Below, one piece after another: positions 9,392-17,971 of a DNA stretch of 64,000 nt. The position numbers and the translations under genes are program-made. The DNA is from Nocardioides sp. AX2bis (lineage in GTDB: Bacteria; Actinomycetota; Actinomycetes; Propionibacteriales; Nocardioidaceae), in NCBI RefSeq assembly GCF_902506435.1, contig NZ_LR733215.1:3407543-3471542 (forward strand). The letters run 5' to 3'. Numbering within the stretch: the stretch's first letter is position 1; the number at the start of each line of letters is the position of its first letter. The notes under the pieces are model-generated. The model was not told the origin of the DNA. It ran no database searches and saw only the letters and a list, made by a program, of their open reading frames with translations.

Positions 9392-10568
9392 CCAGCTCGT
9401 CGTACTCCTCGCGCTGCTCGCCCCCCACCGCGGCGCCGGTGCGGGTGGCGCGCAGCAGCGTGTTGCGCGGCGTGTGCTCGCTGCCGACGAACTCCACGAC
9501 CTCCACCCGGTAGCCCTCCAGGCGCAGCAGCGAGGCGCGCAGGGCGTCGGTGAGGGTGTCGGCGAAGCGCTCGCGCAGGATCCCGTGCCGGGTCAGGGCG
9601 GCGTACGGCGCGGGGGTCGCCGCCGCGCGCAGCTGTGCGGCCACGTCGTGGTGGCAGCAGGGCGCAGCCAGCGCGACGGGCGCCTCCCAGGCCGCGGCCC
9701 GGCCCAGCGCGTCGTCGGTCGCGGTGTCGCAGGCGTGCAGGGCCAGCACCACCTCCGGCGCGGGGTCCAGGACCACGTCCTGGATGCTGCCGACCACGAA
9801 GTCGGCGCGGCCGTCACCGAACGCACCGGCGGCGGCCAGCCGCTCCGCGACGGCGGTGTTGTGCTCGCGGGACTGCTCCTTGACGTCGACCCCGGTGACG
9901 ACCACCGGCAGGCCCCGCACGCCGGCGAGGTAGCGCAGCGCGGCGAAGGTCAGGTAGGCGTTGCCGCACCCGAGGTCGACCACCCGCAGCGGCTCCTCGA
10001 CGGTCGGGCGGCGCAGGTGCCCCTTGTCGAGGGCGTCGGTGACCGTGGTCTCCAGCAGCCGCAGGAACTCCTCGACCTGCCGGTGCTTGGCGACCCGCGT
10101 CGGCTTGACCCGACCCCGCTCGTCGGTGATCCCGAGCGCGGCGAAGACCGGGTCGTCGTCGTCGAGCAGCCGTGCCTTGTCGCGGTCGTGGCCGCGGTCG
10201 ACCTCGACCGGGGTCTCGCGCCGCTCGGTGCTCACCAGCGCCTCGAGCTTCTTGGTCGCCCGGCCCTGGTAGGTCTGGGTCGTCGTCTCGACCAGCCAGT
10301 TGCCGTACCCCTGCGCCAGGAGGGCGTCGACGGCCTCCTCGGCGGCCGGCCCGGGCTCGTGGTTGCTGGTGTGCGCCTGGGTGGCGTCGTAGGCCGTCGC
10401 CTGGAGCCGCCGGCCGGCGCGCAGGTCGACCCAGCGCAGCTCGACGCGTCGCCACGGCGGCGGCGCCTGGCCGCGGCGGCGGCCGGACAGCACGGCCCGC
10501 ACCAGCGCGTCCGGGTCCAGGACGTCGGCGCGCACCCGCTCCAGCGCGCGCAGCAGCGGCTCGGCCAC
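9333..10568 (-). CDS. SAM-dependent methyltransferase, METTL25-like
   Basis: 411 residues. An N-terminal region of about 180 residues rich in basic and aromatic positions precedes a Rossmann methyltransferase domain with motif I VVDLGCGNAYLTFAAL and motif II VTGVDVKEQSREHN. The later signature ALHACDTATDDAL is followed by APCCHHDVAAQL. The His-Ala-Cys-Asp and Cys-Cys-His-His segments are typical of the METTL25/RRNAD-like group. The substrate is unknown; RNA or protein modification is plausible. It starts ATG 10568, 1 bp before the stop of the 30-residue peptide gene, and so is the last gene of the coupled minus-strand run. Confidence 0.8.
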   Translation of the reverse strand: MAEPLLRALERVRADVLDPDALVRAVLSGRRRGQAPPPWRRVELRWVDLRAGRRLQATAYDATQAHTSNHEPGPAAEEAVDALLAQGYGNWLVETTTQTYQGRATKKLEALVSTERRETPVEVDRGHDRDKARLLDDDDPVFAALGITDERGRVKPTRVAKHRQVEEFLRLLETTVTDALDKGHLRRPTVEEPLRVVDLGCGNAYLTFAALRYLAGVRGLPVVVTGVDVKEQSREHNTAVAERLAAAGAFGDGRADFVVGSIQDVVLDPAPEVVLALHACDTATDDALGRAAAWEAPVALAAPCCHHDVAAQLRAAATPAPYAALTRHGILRERFADTLTDALRASLLRLEGYRVEVVEFVGSEHTPRNTLLRATRTGAAVGGEQREEYDELVRTWGVRPRLGELLAHRPG

Positions 10569-10569
10569 C

Positions 10570-10662
10570 TCAGAACCTCCCCATCACGGCGGAGACCACG
10601 ACGACCAGCAGCAGCGCGACCAGGGCCAGGGGGATGACGAGGCGGCGGCGGCGCGGGTTCAC
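10570..10662 (-). CDS. 30-residue single-helix membrane peptide
   Basis: GTG 10662 to TGA gives 30 residues: a basic N-terminus (NPRRRRL), one long hydrophobic helix built of Val, Leu and Ala, and a short MGRF tail. This predicts a one-pass membrane protein with its N-terminus inside. Its start overlaps the stop of the FAD/Fe-S gene by four bases (GTGA), and its stop lies 1 bp before the methyltransferase start, so it is embedded in a translationally coupled chain. The arrangement makes it likely to be translated. Function unknown; a membrane anchor or small regulatory subunit for the upstream dehydrogenase is possible. Confidence 0.6.
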   Translation of the reverse strand: MNPRRRRLVIPLALVALLLVVVVSAVMGRF

Positions 10663-13640
10663 CGCCCGCCCCGGTCGCTGCCCCGGTCGCTGCCCCGGCC
10701 GTTGCGCAGCCCGCGCAGGCGGGGTCGGCGCGACGGGCGGGCGGTGGACTGGTCCGCGGGCACACCGAAGGCCAGCAGCTCGGCGAGGTGCAGCGCCCGC
10801 AGCTGCTCGAGGTCGTCGAGCTGGACGCGGCAGGAGACCCCGTCGGCCAGCACCACCTTCGTGCCCCGCGCGCGGACGGCGGGCAGCAGGTGCGTCTCGG
10901 CGACCGCGACCGACGTCTCGTAGTGCCCCTTCTCCATCCCGAAGTTCCCGGCCAGGCCGCAGCAGCCGGGCACGACGGTGACCGCGGCGCCGCAGCGCTC
11001 GAGCAGCGCCTTGTCGGCGTCGAAACCGAGGATCGAGGCCTGGTGGCAGTGCGGCTGGACGAGCACCTCGACCTCGGACAGGTCGGGGAGCGTCAGCCGG
11101 CCCTGGTCGGCGAGGTCGGTGAGCACCTCGGCGAAGGTGCGGACGCCCTGGGCGGCCGTGGTGGCCTCCGGGGAGTCCACGAGCTCCTCCACGTCCGAGC
11201 GCAGCGTGGCCAGGCAGGACGGCTCGAGGCCGACCACGGGGACGCCGGAGCCGACGTACGCCGCGAGGGTCGACACGGTCCGCCCGACGATCTTGCGGGC
11301 CTGGTCGAGCTGGCCGGTGGTCACCCAGGTGAGACCGCAGCAGGCCGGCTCGGGGATGACCTCGGCCCGCAGGCCGGCGGCCCGCAGCAGTGCCAGGGCG
11401 GCCTGGCCGGTGTGGGGCGAGAGCTGGTCGGTGAACGAGTCGGCCCAGATCCAGACGTCGGGCGTGCCGGTGCCCCCCGGGGCCTCTCGCGCGGTGCGGC
11501 GCAGGCTGCGCCCGGCCACGGTGGGCAGCGAGCGGCGGTGGTCCACGCCCGCGGCGGCGGTGGCCAGGCGTGCGGTGGGCGCGAAGCGGCCGGCGGCGTT
11601 CAGCGCAGGTGCGAGCGGGGGCACCTTGCCGATCAGGCCGAGCCAGGTCGGCAGCCGCCCGAGGGTGTAGTGGCTCAGCGGGCGGGTGCGGCCGCGGTAG
11701 GTCTGGTGCAGCACCTCAGACTTGTACGTCGCCATGTCCACGCCCGTGGGGCAGTCCGACGCGCAGCCCTTGCAGGACAGGCAGAGGTCGAGCGCCTCGT
11801 GGAGGGCAGGGTCCCGCAGGCCGGTGAGCGTGCCCCCGGGGCCGGCGTCGAGGGCCTCCTGGAGCACGCGGGCGCGGCCCCGGGTGCTGTCCTTCTCATC
11901 CCGGGTGGCCTGCCAGGACGGGCACATCACGCCCGTGGACGACGCGGCGACGCACTTGCCGACGCCGGTGCAGCGGTGCGCGGCCGCGGCGAGGTCGCCC
12001 CCGTCGTGCAGCAGCCGCAGGCCCGCGTTCACCCGGGTGCGGGGGCGCGCCGGGCGCACGTCGGCCTCGACCGGCCGCGGGTCGACCAGGACGCCCGGGT
12101 TGAGCAGGCCGTCGGGGTCGCAGGCGTGCTTGACGGCACCGAAGAGGTCGATCGTGTGCGGGTCGTACATCAGCGGCAGCAGCGCCGAGCGGGCCCGGCC
12201 GTCACCGTGCTCGCCGGACAGCGAGCCGCCGTACTTCACCAGGCCGGTCGCGCTGGCCTCGAGGAACTCGCGGAAGGACCGCCCACCGTCCTCGAACCGG
12301 AAGTCGATGCGGACGTGCACGCAGCCGTCGCCGAAGTGGCCGTAGGGCACCCCGTCGAGCCCGTGCTCGCGCAGCAGCTCGTCGAAGTCGCGCAGCCAGG
12401 ACCCGAGGTGCTCGGGCGGCACGGCGGCGTCCTCCCACCCGGCGTGGGCGGGGCGGGTCAGGCTGCGCGCGGCGAGGCCGGCACCGTCGTCGCGGATCCG
12501 CCACAGGGCGGTGGTCTCACCGGGATCGGTGATCAGCCGGGACTCCAGTGCGCCGGACTCCGCGCGCAGGCGGGCGACGAGGTCGGCGGCCCCCTCGCCG
12601 GCGACCTCGGCGAAGAGCCAGCCGCCGCCACGAGGCAGGTCGGGGACGCTGCCGTGGCGGGCGCGGACCAGGTCGACGATGCGGGAGTCGAGGCCCTCGC
12701 AGGCCACCAGGCGGGCCCGGTCGTCGGGCGTGCCCGCGCCGCGCTCGGCGCCGAGGGCGAGCAGGGTCGGTACGGCGTCCGCGGCGTCGATCATCGAGGC
12801 GTAGCCGAGGACCAGCAGCAGCCGCTCGGGGTGGTCGCGCACCAGGGAGACCGTGGCCTCGCGAACCAGGGCCAGGGTGCCCTCGGAGCCGGTCACCAGG
12901 CGGTCGAGGCGGCGGCCGCGCTCGGGGAGCAGCTGCTCGAGGGCGTAGCCGGAGACCTGACGGGAGAACTGGCCGAACGTCTGCCGCACGTGGGCCAGCT
13001 CGGCGTCGACGATCGCGGCGAGGCGGCGCTCGACGTCGCTGCCGTCGGGGTGGTCCAGGGAGACGCCGTCACGCACCCGCACCCGCTCGCCGGCGCCGGT
13101 GAGCAGGTCGAGGCCGACCACGTTGTCGGAGGTGCGCCCGTAGCCCAGGGCGCGGGACCCGCAGGCGTTGTTGCCGATCATCCCGCCGATCGTGCAGCGG
13201 GTGTGGGTCGAGGGGTCGGGACCGAAGCGCAGGCCGTGCTCGTGGGCGCGGGCCTGGAGCCGGGCGTGCACCACGCCGGGCTGCACCGTGGCGGTCTGCG
13301 CCTCGGGGTCGAGGCTCAGGATGTTGTTGAGGTGGCGACCGGTGTCGACCACGATCCCGGGCCCGACCGCGTTGCCCGCGATCGAGGTGCCGGCGCCCCG
13401 CATCGTCACCGGGACGCCGGTGGCACGGGCGGCGTCGAGGACGGCGTCGATCTCGTCGACGTGGCGCGGCCGGGCGACGACCTGCGGGACCACGCGGTAG
13501 AGCGAGGCGTCGGCGGCGTAGAGCGAGCGGGTCAGCGCCGAGTCGTCGACGTCGCTGACGCCGCGCGCGCGCAGGGCGGCCGCGACGTCGCTGCCCGCGG
13601 CGTCGGTGGTGCCGGCGGTCGGCAGGTCGACGGTGGTCAC
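10659..13640 (-). CDS. FAD-linked and Fe-S oxidoreductase, D-2-hydroxyglutarate dehydrogenase type
   Basis: 993 residues. The N-terminal PCMH-type FAD-binding domain has VTMRGAGTSIAGNAVGPGIV and GGMIGNNACGSRALGYG. The FAD-oxidase C domain includes the substrate/metal region GHFGDGCVHVRIDF and SLSGEHGDGRARS. A ferredoxin-like part carries CTGVGKC and CLSCKGCASDCPTG (a [4Fe-4S] pattern), and a CCG-type C-terminal domain contains EPACCGL and VVPGCCGLAGNFG. The architecture matches the YdiJ/D-2-hydroxyacid dehydrogenase group, which oxidises D-2-hydroxyglutarate or D-lactate and passes electrons to the respiratory chain. The start overlaps the transhydrogenase stop (GTGA), which favours D-2-hydroxyglutarate as substrate. 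D-lactate remains possible. Confidence 0.88.
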   Translation of the reverse strand: MTTVDLPTAGTTDAAGSDVAAALRARGVSDVDDSALTRSLYAADASLYRVVPQVVARPRHVDEIDAVLDAARATGVPVTMRGAGTSIAGNAVGPGIVVDTGRHLNNILSLDPEAQTATVQPGVVHARLQARAHEHGLRFGPDPSTHTRCTIGGMIGNNACGSRALGYGRTSDNVVGLDLLTGAGERVRVRDGVSLDHPDGSDVERRLAAIVDAELAHVRQTFGQFSRQVSGYALEQLLPERGRRLDRLVTGSEGTLALVREATVSLVRDHPERLLLVLGYASMIDAADAVPTLLALGAERGAGTPDDRARLVACEGLDSRIVDLVRARHGSVPDLPRGGGWLFAEVAGEGAADLVARLRAESGALESRLITDPGETTALWRIRDDGAGLAARSLTRPAHAGWEDAAVPPEHLGSWLRDFDELLREHGLDGVPYGHFGDGCVHVRIDFRFEDGGRSFREFLEASATGLVKYGGSLSGEHGDGRARSALLPLMYDPHTIDLFGAVKHACDPDGLLNPGVLVDPRPVEADVRPARPRTRVNAGLRLLHDGGDLAAAAHRCTGVGKCVAASSTGVMCPSWQATRDEKDSTRGRARVLQEALDAGPGGTLTGLRDPALHEALDLCLSCKGCASDCPTGVDMATYKSEVLHQTYRGRTRPLSHYTLGRLPTWLGLIGKVPPLAPALNAAGRFAPTARLATAAAGVDHRRSLPTVAGRSLRRTAREAPGGTGTPDVWIWADSFTDQLSPHTGQAALALLRAAGLRAEVIPEPACCGLTWVTTGQLDQARKIVGRTVSTLAAYVGSGVPVVGLEPSCLATLRSDVEELVDSPEATTAAQGVRTFAEVLTDLADQGRLTLPDLSEVEVLVQPHCHQASILGFDADKALLERCGAAVTVVPGCCGLAGNFGMEKGHYETSVAVAETHLLPAVRARGTKVVLADGVSCRVQLDDLEQLRALHLAELLAFGVPADQSTARPSRRPRLRGLRNGRGSDRGSDRGGR

Positions 13641-14905
13641 CACAGCTCCATCGAGCCGCCGACGACGCCGGCGAGGTCCTCGCCGGTGACCGGGCGGGGG
13701 GCCGTGGCGAGCAGCCGCTGCTGCTGCAGCGCTCCCTCGACGATCCCGTCGACGTCGGCCGCGCCGTACCCGATCTCGGACAGGCCGTTGGGGATCCCGA
13801 TGTCGTGCATGATCCGGGTCAGCACGCCCGGCAGCGCGTCGGGACCGCGCTCGTCGGCGGACAGGTCGGGCTCGAGCAGCCGCGCGGCGCGCACGTGCCG
13901 CTCGGGGTCGCCGTCGAAGGTGAACCGGAAGGCCGCCGGCGCGGTCAGGGAGACGGCCATGCCGTGGGGCACCATCGCCTCGTCCTGGGGGTAGCCCGCG
14001 GGCCGGTAGTCGCGGACGCGCCCGGCGATCGGGTAGGCGTTCGCGTGCGGGATGTGGACACCGGCGTTGCCGAACCCGAGGCCGGCGAAGGTCGCGGCCA
14101 TCGCCATCTGCTCGCGGGCGACCTGGTCCTCGGGGTCGCGCACGGCGCGGCGGAACGCGCCGGCCAGCAGCGACATCGCCTTCTCCGACCACATGTCGGC
14201 GACCGGGTTCGCCCCGCAGTACGGCACCCGCTGCTCGGGGGTCTTGGCGTCGAAGTCGGCGTACCAGCGCGCGGTCCAGCTCTCCAGGGCGTGGCACAGG
14301 ATGTCCATCCCGGACGCCGCGGTGACCATGGCCGGCTGGGTCGCGGTCAGGGACGGGTCGACCACGGCCAGGCGCGGGCGGAGCGCGACGTGGCTGATGC
14401 CGGTCTTGACGTGCAGCGACAGCACGTCGAGCACGCAGATCGTGGTGCTCTCGCTGCCGGTGCCGGTGGTGGTGGGGACGGCGACCAGCGGCAGCAGCGG
14501 GTTGACGGGCGCGAGGGCCTTGCCGACCGGGGCGTTGACGTAGTCCATCAGCTCGCCGGGGTTGGTGGTGAGCAGGTTGACCGCCTTGGCGGTGTCGATC
14601 GCCGACCCGCCGCCGACGGCGACGACGGCGTCGAACGGGCCGGCGTCCCGGCCGAACTCGACCGCCTCGCGCAGGGAGACGTCGGTCGGCTCGACGTGGG
14701 CCTGGTCGAAGACGACGACCTCGATGCCGGTGGCGCGGATCCCCTCGGCGATCCGGTCGGGGTGGCCGGTGGCCGCGACGCCCGGGTCGGTGACCAGCAG
14801 CACGCGGCGTGCGCCGTACTGCCCGAGGTCGTGGCCGATCTCGGCGGAGGCGCCCGGGCCGAACTTCAGGGCGGGGGCGGCGTAGGTGAAGACGGTCTCG
14901 CTCAC
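13637..14905 (-). CDS. Hydroxyacid-oxoacid transhydrogenase (ADHFE1-type iron-containing alcohol dehydrogenase)
   Basis: 422 residues of the iron-containing alcohol dehydrogenase fold. Family-specific stretches known from ADHFE1 are present: VEPTDVSLREAVEF, DYVNAPVGKAL, VPTTTGTGSESTT, GMDILCHALESWT and AGLGFGNAGVHIPHANAYPI, with metal ligands expected in the CHALE, HIPHA and VPHG segments. This enzyme transfers hydride from 4-hydroxybutyrate to 2-oxoglutarate without free NAD, giving succinate semialdehyde and D-2-hydroxyglutarate. The following overlapping gene encodes a D-2-hydroxyglutarate dehydrogenase-type protein, which would regenerate 2-oxoglutarate. A 9-bp gap separates it from the upstream Nudix gene. 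Confidence 0.9.
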   Translation of the reverse strand: MSETVFTYAAPALKFGPGASAEIGHDLGQYGARRVLLVTDPGVAATGHPDRIAEGIRATGIEVVVFDQAHVEPTDVSLREAVEFGRDAGPFDAVVAVGGGSAIDTAKAVNLLTTNPGELMDYVNAPVGKALAPVNPLLPLVAVPTTTGTGSESTTICVLDVLSLHVKTGISHVALRPRLAVVDPSLTATQPAMVTAASGMDILCHALESWTARWYADFDAKTPEQRVPYCGANPVADMWSEKAMSLLAGAFRRAVRDPEDQVAREQMAMAATFAGLGFGNAGVHIPHANAYPIAGRVRDYRPAGYPQDEAMVPHGMAVSLTAPAAFRFTFDGDPERHVRAARLLEPDLSADERGPDALPGVLTRIMHDIGIPNGLSEIGYGAADVDGIVEGALQQQRLLATAPRPVTGEDLAGVVGGSMELW

Positions 14906-14914
14906 CTGCCCAAC

Positions 14915-15823
14915 CTACCGACCGGGGGGCTCATCCCCCACCGCGACCAGGGCGACCCTCACCACGTCGAGCACCGGGCGCGGGTCCGGCCCGGTGAGCT
15001 CGCGCAGCGGCACCCAGGCCGCCCGCGAGGTGGTGCCGCCGACCTCGGTCACCCGGGGCTCGGCGGCGGGGTCGCGGGTGGTCGTGGCGAAGAGCAGGTG
15101 GACGCCGTGGAAGTCCTCGTCGCGCCCGCTCGGGGCCGTCCCGCGCAGGTGGACGTCGTGCACGTCCAGGACCCGGCCGACCTCCACCTCGAGCCCGCAC
15201 TCCTCGAGCACCTCGCGGCGCAGCGCGTCGCGCGGCGGCTCCCCGTGGTCGACGCCGCCGCCGGGCAGGGTCCAGGAGCCCGCGTGGAACCCGCGGGCCG
15301 AGACCTCGGTCAGCAGGAGCGCCGGTTCGGGCTCGTCGCGGACCAGGACGGCGTACGCCGCCAGCCGCTGCAGGCGGGTCGGGCGGTGCTCGGCGAGCGC
15401 CTCGGTGACCAGGGCCGTGGTGGGCAGGGTGCCGTCGAGCACCCGGTCGAGGGGGTGCCAGGCCGCGTCGACGGTGGACCCGTCGACCTCGACGACCCGC
15501 GGGGCGGGGGCGTCCTTGGCCGCCCAGCCCTCGTAGACCAGCCGGACGCCGTGGGCGTCGCGCACCGCGCCGTCCCACACCCGCTCGGGCTGGTGCCAGG
15601 AGTAGGTGCGCGCGGTCGGGCCGACCTCGACGTCGAGCCCGGTCTCCTCGTGGACCTCCCGGACGACCGCGTCGCGCGGGTCCTCCCCGTGGTCGATCCC
15701 GCCGCCGGGCAGCGTCCACAGCTCGGTCTCGCTGATCCGGGGCGCCAGGCGGCTGAGCAGGACCTCGCCGTCGCGGAGGACGACCGCGTACGCACCCCAG
15801 CGCTGCCAGCGCGGCGGGCTCAC
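14915..15823 (-). CDS. Double Nudix hydrolase
   Basis: 302 residues with two complete Nudix domains. Each has the box GX5EX7REUXEEXGU: first GGGIDHGEDPRDAVVREVHE then ETGLDV (about residues 44-70), second GGGVDHGEPPRDALRREVLE then ECGLEV (about 190-215). The spacing suggests gene duplication, and both catalytic sites look intact. Nudix enzymes hydrolyse nucleoside diphosphates linked to another group; the substrate is unknown. GTG 15823 is chosen because it overlaps the stop of the acyltransferase gene (GTGA). Members may act as housecleaning enzymes or in isoprenoid/lipid metabolism, as the upstream genes suggest. Confidence 0.88.
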   Translation of the reverse strand: MSPPRWQRWGAYAVVLRDGEVLLSRLAPRISETELWTLPGGGIDHGEDPRDAVVREVHEETGLDVEVGPTARTYSWHQPERVWDGAVRDAHGVRLVYEGWAAKDAPAPRVVEVDGSTVDAAWHPLDRVLDGTLPTTALVTEALAEHRPTRLQRLAAYAVLVRDEPEPALLLTEVSARGFHAGSWTLPGGGVDHGEPPRDALRREVLEECGLEVEVGRVLDVHDVHLRGTAPSGRDEDFHGVHLLFATTTRDPAAEPRVTEVGGTTSRAAWVPLRELTGPDPRPVLDVVRVALVAVGDEPPGR

Positions 15824-16677
15824 CGGACCGCCGCGGCGGTGGCTGCGGTGGTGGCTGCGGTGGTCGCGACGCCCGGGCCCCACGTGGGCAGGACCGCCGA
15901 GCGCAGCACCGGGTCCCGGGCCAACGACGTCGCCCGGTCCAGGGCGTCGCCGCCGAGGTGGGCGGGGTGCCAGGGCGCCGGTTCGCCGGGCAGCGGGCGG
16001 TGCTCGGGGAGCCGCTGGAGCGCCTCCAGCCCGTCGTGGAGGCGGTGGCCGAGCGCCCGGGTGGTCGCCACGAGGTCGGCGTCGGGTGCGACCTGCTCGG
16101 CGCGCCCGACCCGCACGTCGACCAGGCGCCCGCGCTGCGGCGTGGGCCGTGGGAACGGGTCCTCGGCGCTGTGCTTCTGCGGCCACAGCCGCTGCCCGCC
16201 CCAGACCGAGACCGGCACGAGCGGGGCGCCGGTCTCGCGGGCCAGGGCCGCGGCGCCGGGCATCAGGGCGCGGACGACGTACGCCGCGGAGATCCCGGCC
16301 TCGGGGAAGACGCAGACCACCTCGCCGGCGCGCAGGTGGGCGCGCGCCTGCAGGTACGCCGCCGCCGGCGCCTCGCGGTCGACCGGGACGTGGCCCATCG
16401 CGTCCATCGCCCGCCCGACCGCCCGGACCTTCCAGACGTCGTGCCGGCACAGGAAGCGGACGCGACGGCCGGTGGCCAGCAGGGCCCGCCCGATCAGCAG
16501 GAAGTCCGGGAAGGAGACGTGGTTGGCGGCCAGGACGACCGGGCCGCTCGGCGGGACGTGACCGGCTCCACCACCGCGCACGGTGAGGTCGAGGCCGCCG
16601 AGCAGCACGTGACCGAGGCCGACGGCGCCGGCGTAGACCGGCTCGCGCCGCGACGGACGGGTCGGGCGAGCACTCAC
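15820..16677 (-). CDS. Lysophospholipid / 1-acylglycerol-phosphate acyltransferase (PlsC-like)
   Basis: 285 residues. The acyltransferase motif I NHVSFPD (NHX4D) is near residue 57, with FLCRHDVWK, GHVPVDRE and the motif III FPEAGIS following. The enzyme should move an acyl chain from acyl-CoA or acyl-ACP to a lysophospholipid or related acceptor at the membrane face. The C-terminal 40 residues are an Ala/Thr-rich tail ending in repeats of TAAT. GTG 16677 overlaps the stop of the flavoprotein gene by four bases (GTGA), and its own stop overlaps the Nudix start in the same way, so the three genes form a coupled unit. Confidence 0.88.
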   Translation of the reverse strand: MSARPTRPSRREPVYAGAVGLGHVLLGGLDLTVRGGGAGHVPPSGPVVLAANHVSFPDFLLIGRALLATGRRVRFLCRHDVWKVRAVGRAMDAMGHVPVDREAPAAAYLQARAHLRAGEVVCVFPEAGISAAYVVRALMPGAAALARETGAPLVPVSVWGGQRLWPQKHSAEDPFPRPTPQRGRLVDVRVGRAEQVAPDADLVATTRALGHRLHDGLEALQRLPEHRPLPGEPAPWHPAHLGGDALDRATSLARDPVLRSAVLPTWGPGVATTAATTAATAAAVR

Positions 16678-17921
16678 GTGAACGGCGGGCGGTGGTCCAC
16701 CGCGAGCGAGCGGCGGCCGGCCCAGCGCCAGACCCGCGCCGCGGTGTCGCGGTCCTCGTCGGTGACCAGGTTGCCCATCCAGCGCAGGGCGAGCGTCATC
16801 AGCAGGTCCGAGCGCATCCCGACCGGGCCGAGCGCGGGGAGCAGCCGCGGGACGGTCACCAGCCCGGCCATCCGGCGGGCGATCGAGAACGCCTCGCCGT
16901 ACTGCTGGCGCAGCACGACCGGCCAGGACCGGGACAGGTCCGCATCGCGGCCCTCGAGCATCATCTCGGCGACCAGGCGGCCGGTCTCGAGGCCGTAGTC
17001 GATCCCCTCGCCGTTGAGCGGGTTCACGCAGCCGGCGGCGTCGCCGACGAGCGCCCAGTTGCGCCCGGCGACCCCGGACACGGCGCCGCCCATCGGGAGC
17101 AGGGCGCTGGTGGGGGCGCGCAGGTCGCCCTCCAGCTCGAACTCCTCGCGGCGCTGGTCGGCGTAGAACTCCATCAGCGGCTTCAGCGCGATGTTCGCGG
17201 GACGCTTCGAGGTGGCCAGGGTGCCGACACCGACGTTGACCTCGCCGGCGTCCTTGCCCAGCGGGAAGATCCAGCCGTACCCGGACAGGATCTCGCCCTC
17301 GGTGCCGCGCAGCTCGAGGTGGGAGGAGATCCAGGGGTCGTCGCTGCGCGTGGAGGAGACGTACGCCCTCCCCGCCACGCCGTAGACCGTCTCGCGGTGC
17401 CACTCCCGGCCGAGCACCTTGCCGAGCCCCGAGCGGACCCCGTCGGCGACCACGAGCCGGCGGCAGGCCACCTCGTGGGTCTCGGACCCACGCTTGAACA
17501 CGACGTGGGTGACCTTGTCGCCGTCGCGGCGCACGTCGACGGCCTTCACCCCGTCGACGGCGCGGGCGCCGGCCTTGACCGCGGTCGTGCGCAGGTGGTC
17601 GTCGAGCTCGGTGCGCGGCACCGCGCTCCCCCAGTCCGGCAGCGTGCCGCCGGGCCAGGGCAGGTGGAGGACCTGGCCGAAGCCGTGGGCCCGCAGGCCC
17701 TTGCTGGTGGCGCGGGCGGCGAGCCAGTCCTCGAGGCCGAGGCGCCCCAGCTCGTGCACGGCGCGGGGGGTCAGGCCGTCGCCGCAGGTCTTGTCGCGGG
17801 GGAAGACCGCAGCGTCGGCCAGGACGACGTCGGCGCCGCCCTGCGCGGCCCAGGCGGCCGCCGCCGACCCGGCGGGGCCGGCGCCCACCACGAGGACGTC
17901 GGTCTGCGCGGGGAGGTTCAC
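16674..17921 (-). CDS. Geranylgeranyl reductase family flavoprotein (MenJ-like)
   Basis: 415 residues. The FAD dinucleotide-binding loop is VVGAGPAGSAAAAWAAQGG at the N-terminus, followed by FPRDKTCGDGLTPRAV, a hallmark of geranylgeranyl reductases, and a second FAD contact VGDAAGCVNPLNGEGIDYG near residue 300. The family reduces isoprenoid double bonds. In mycobacteria MenJ saturates one unit of menaquinone-9, and a menaquinone or polyprenol substrate is the best inference here. A GTG start faces the gamma carbonic anhydrase gene, 50 bp away. It is the first gene of the coupled minus-strand run. Confidence 0.88.
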   Translation of the reverse strand: MNLPAQTDVLVVGAGPAGSAAAAWAAQGGADVVLADAAVFPRDKTCGDGLTPRAVHELGRLGLEDWLAARATSKGLRAHGFGQVLHLPWPGGTLPDWGSAVPRTELDDHLRTTAVKAGARAVDGVKAVDVRRDGDKVTHVVFKRGSETHEVACRRLVVADGVRSGLGKVLGREWHRETVYGVAGRAYVSSTRSDDPWISSHLELRGTEGEILSGYGWIFPLGKDAGEVNVGVGTLATSKRPANIALKPLMEFYADQRREEFELEGDLRAPTSALLPMGGAVSGVAGRNWALVGDAAGCVNPLNGEGIDYGLETGRLVAEMMLEGRDADLSRSWPVVLRQQYGEAFSIARRMAGLVTVPRLLPALGPVGMRSDLLMTLALRWMGNLVTDEDRDTAARVWRWAGRRSLAVDHRPPFT

Positions 17922-17971
17922 GCCCCCAGTCTCTCAGGCACGCCCAACGCCCTCTCGGTAGCGTCCCGGTC

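Noticed and set aside
10788-13994. 1068-codon + strand frame opposite the FAD/Fe-S gene
   Set aside because: Shadow of a well-supported gene; the product is low-complexity Val/Gly/Arg without domains.
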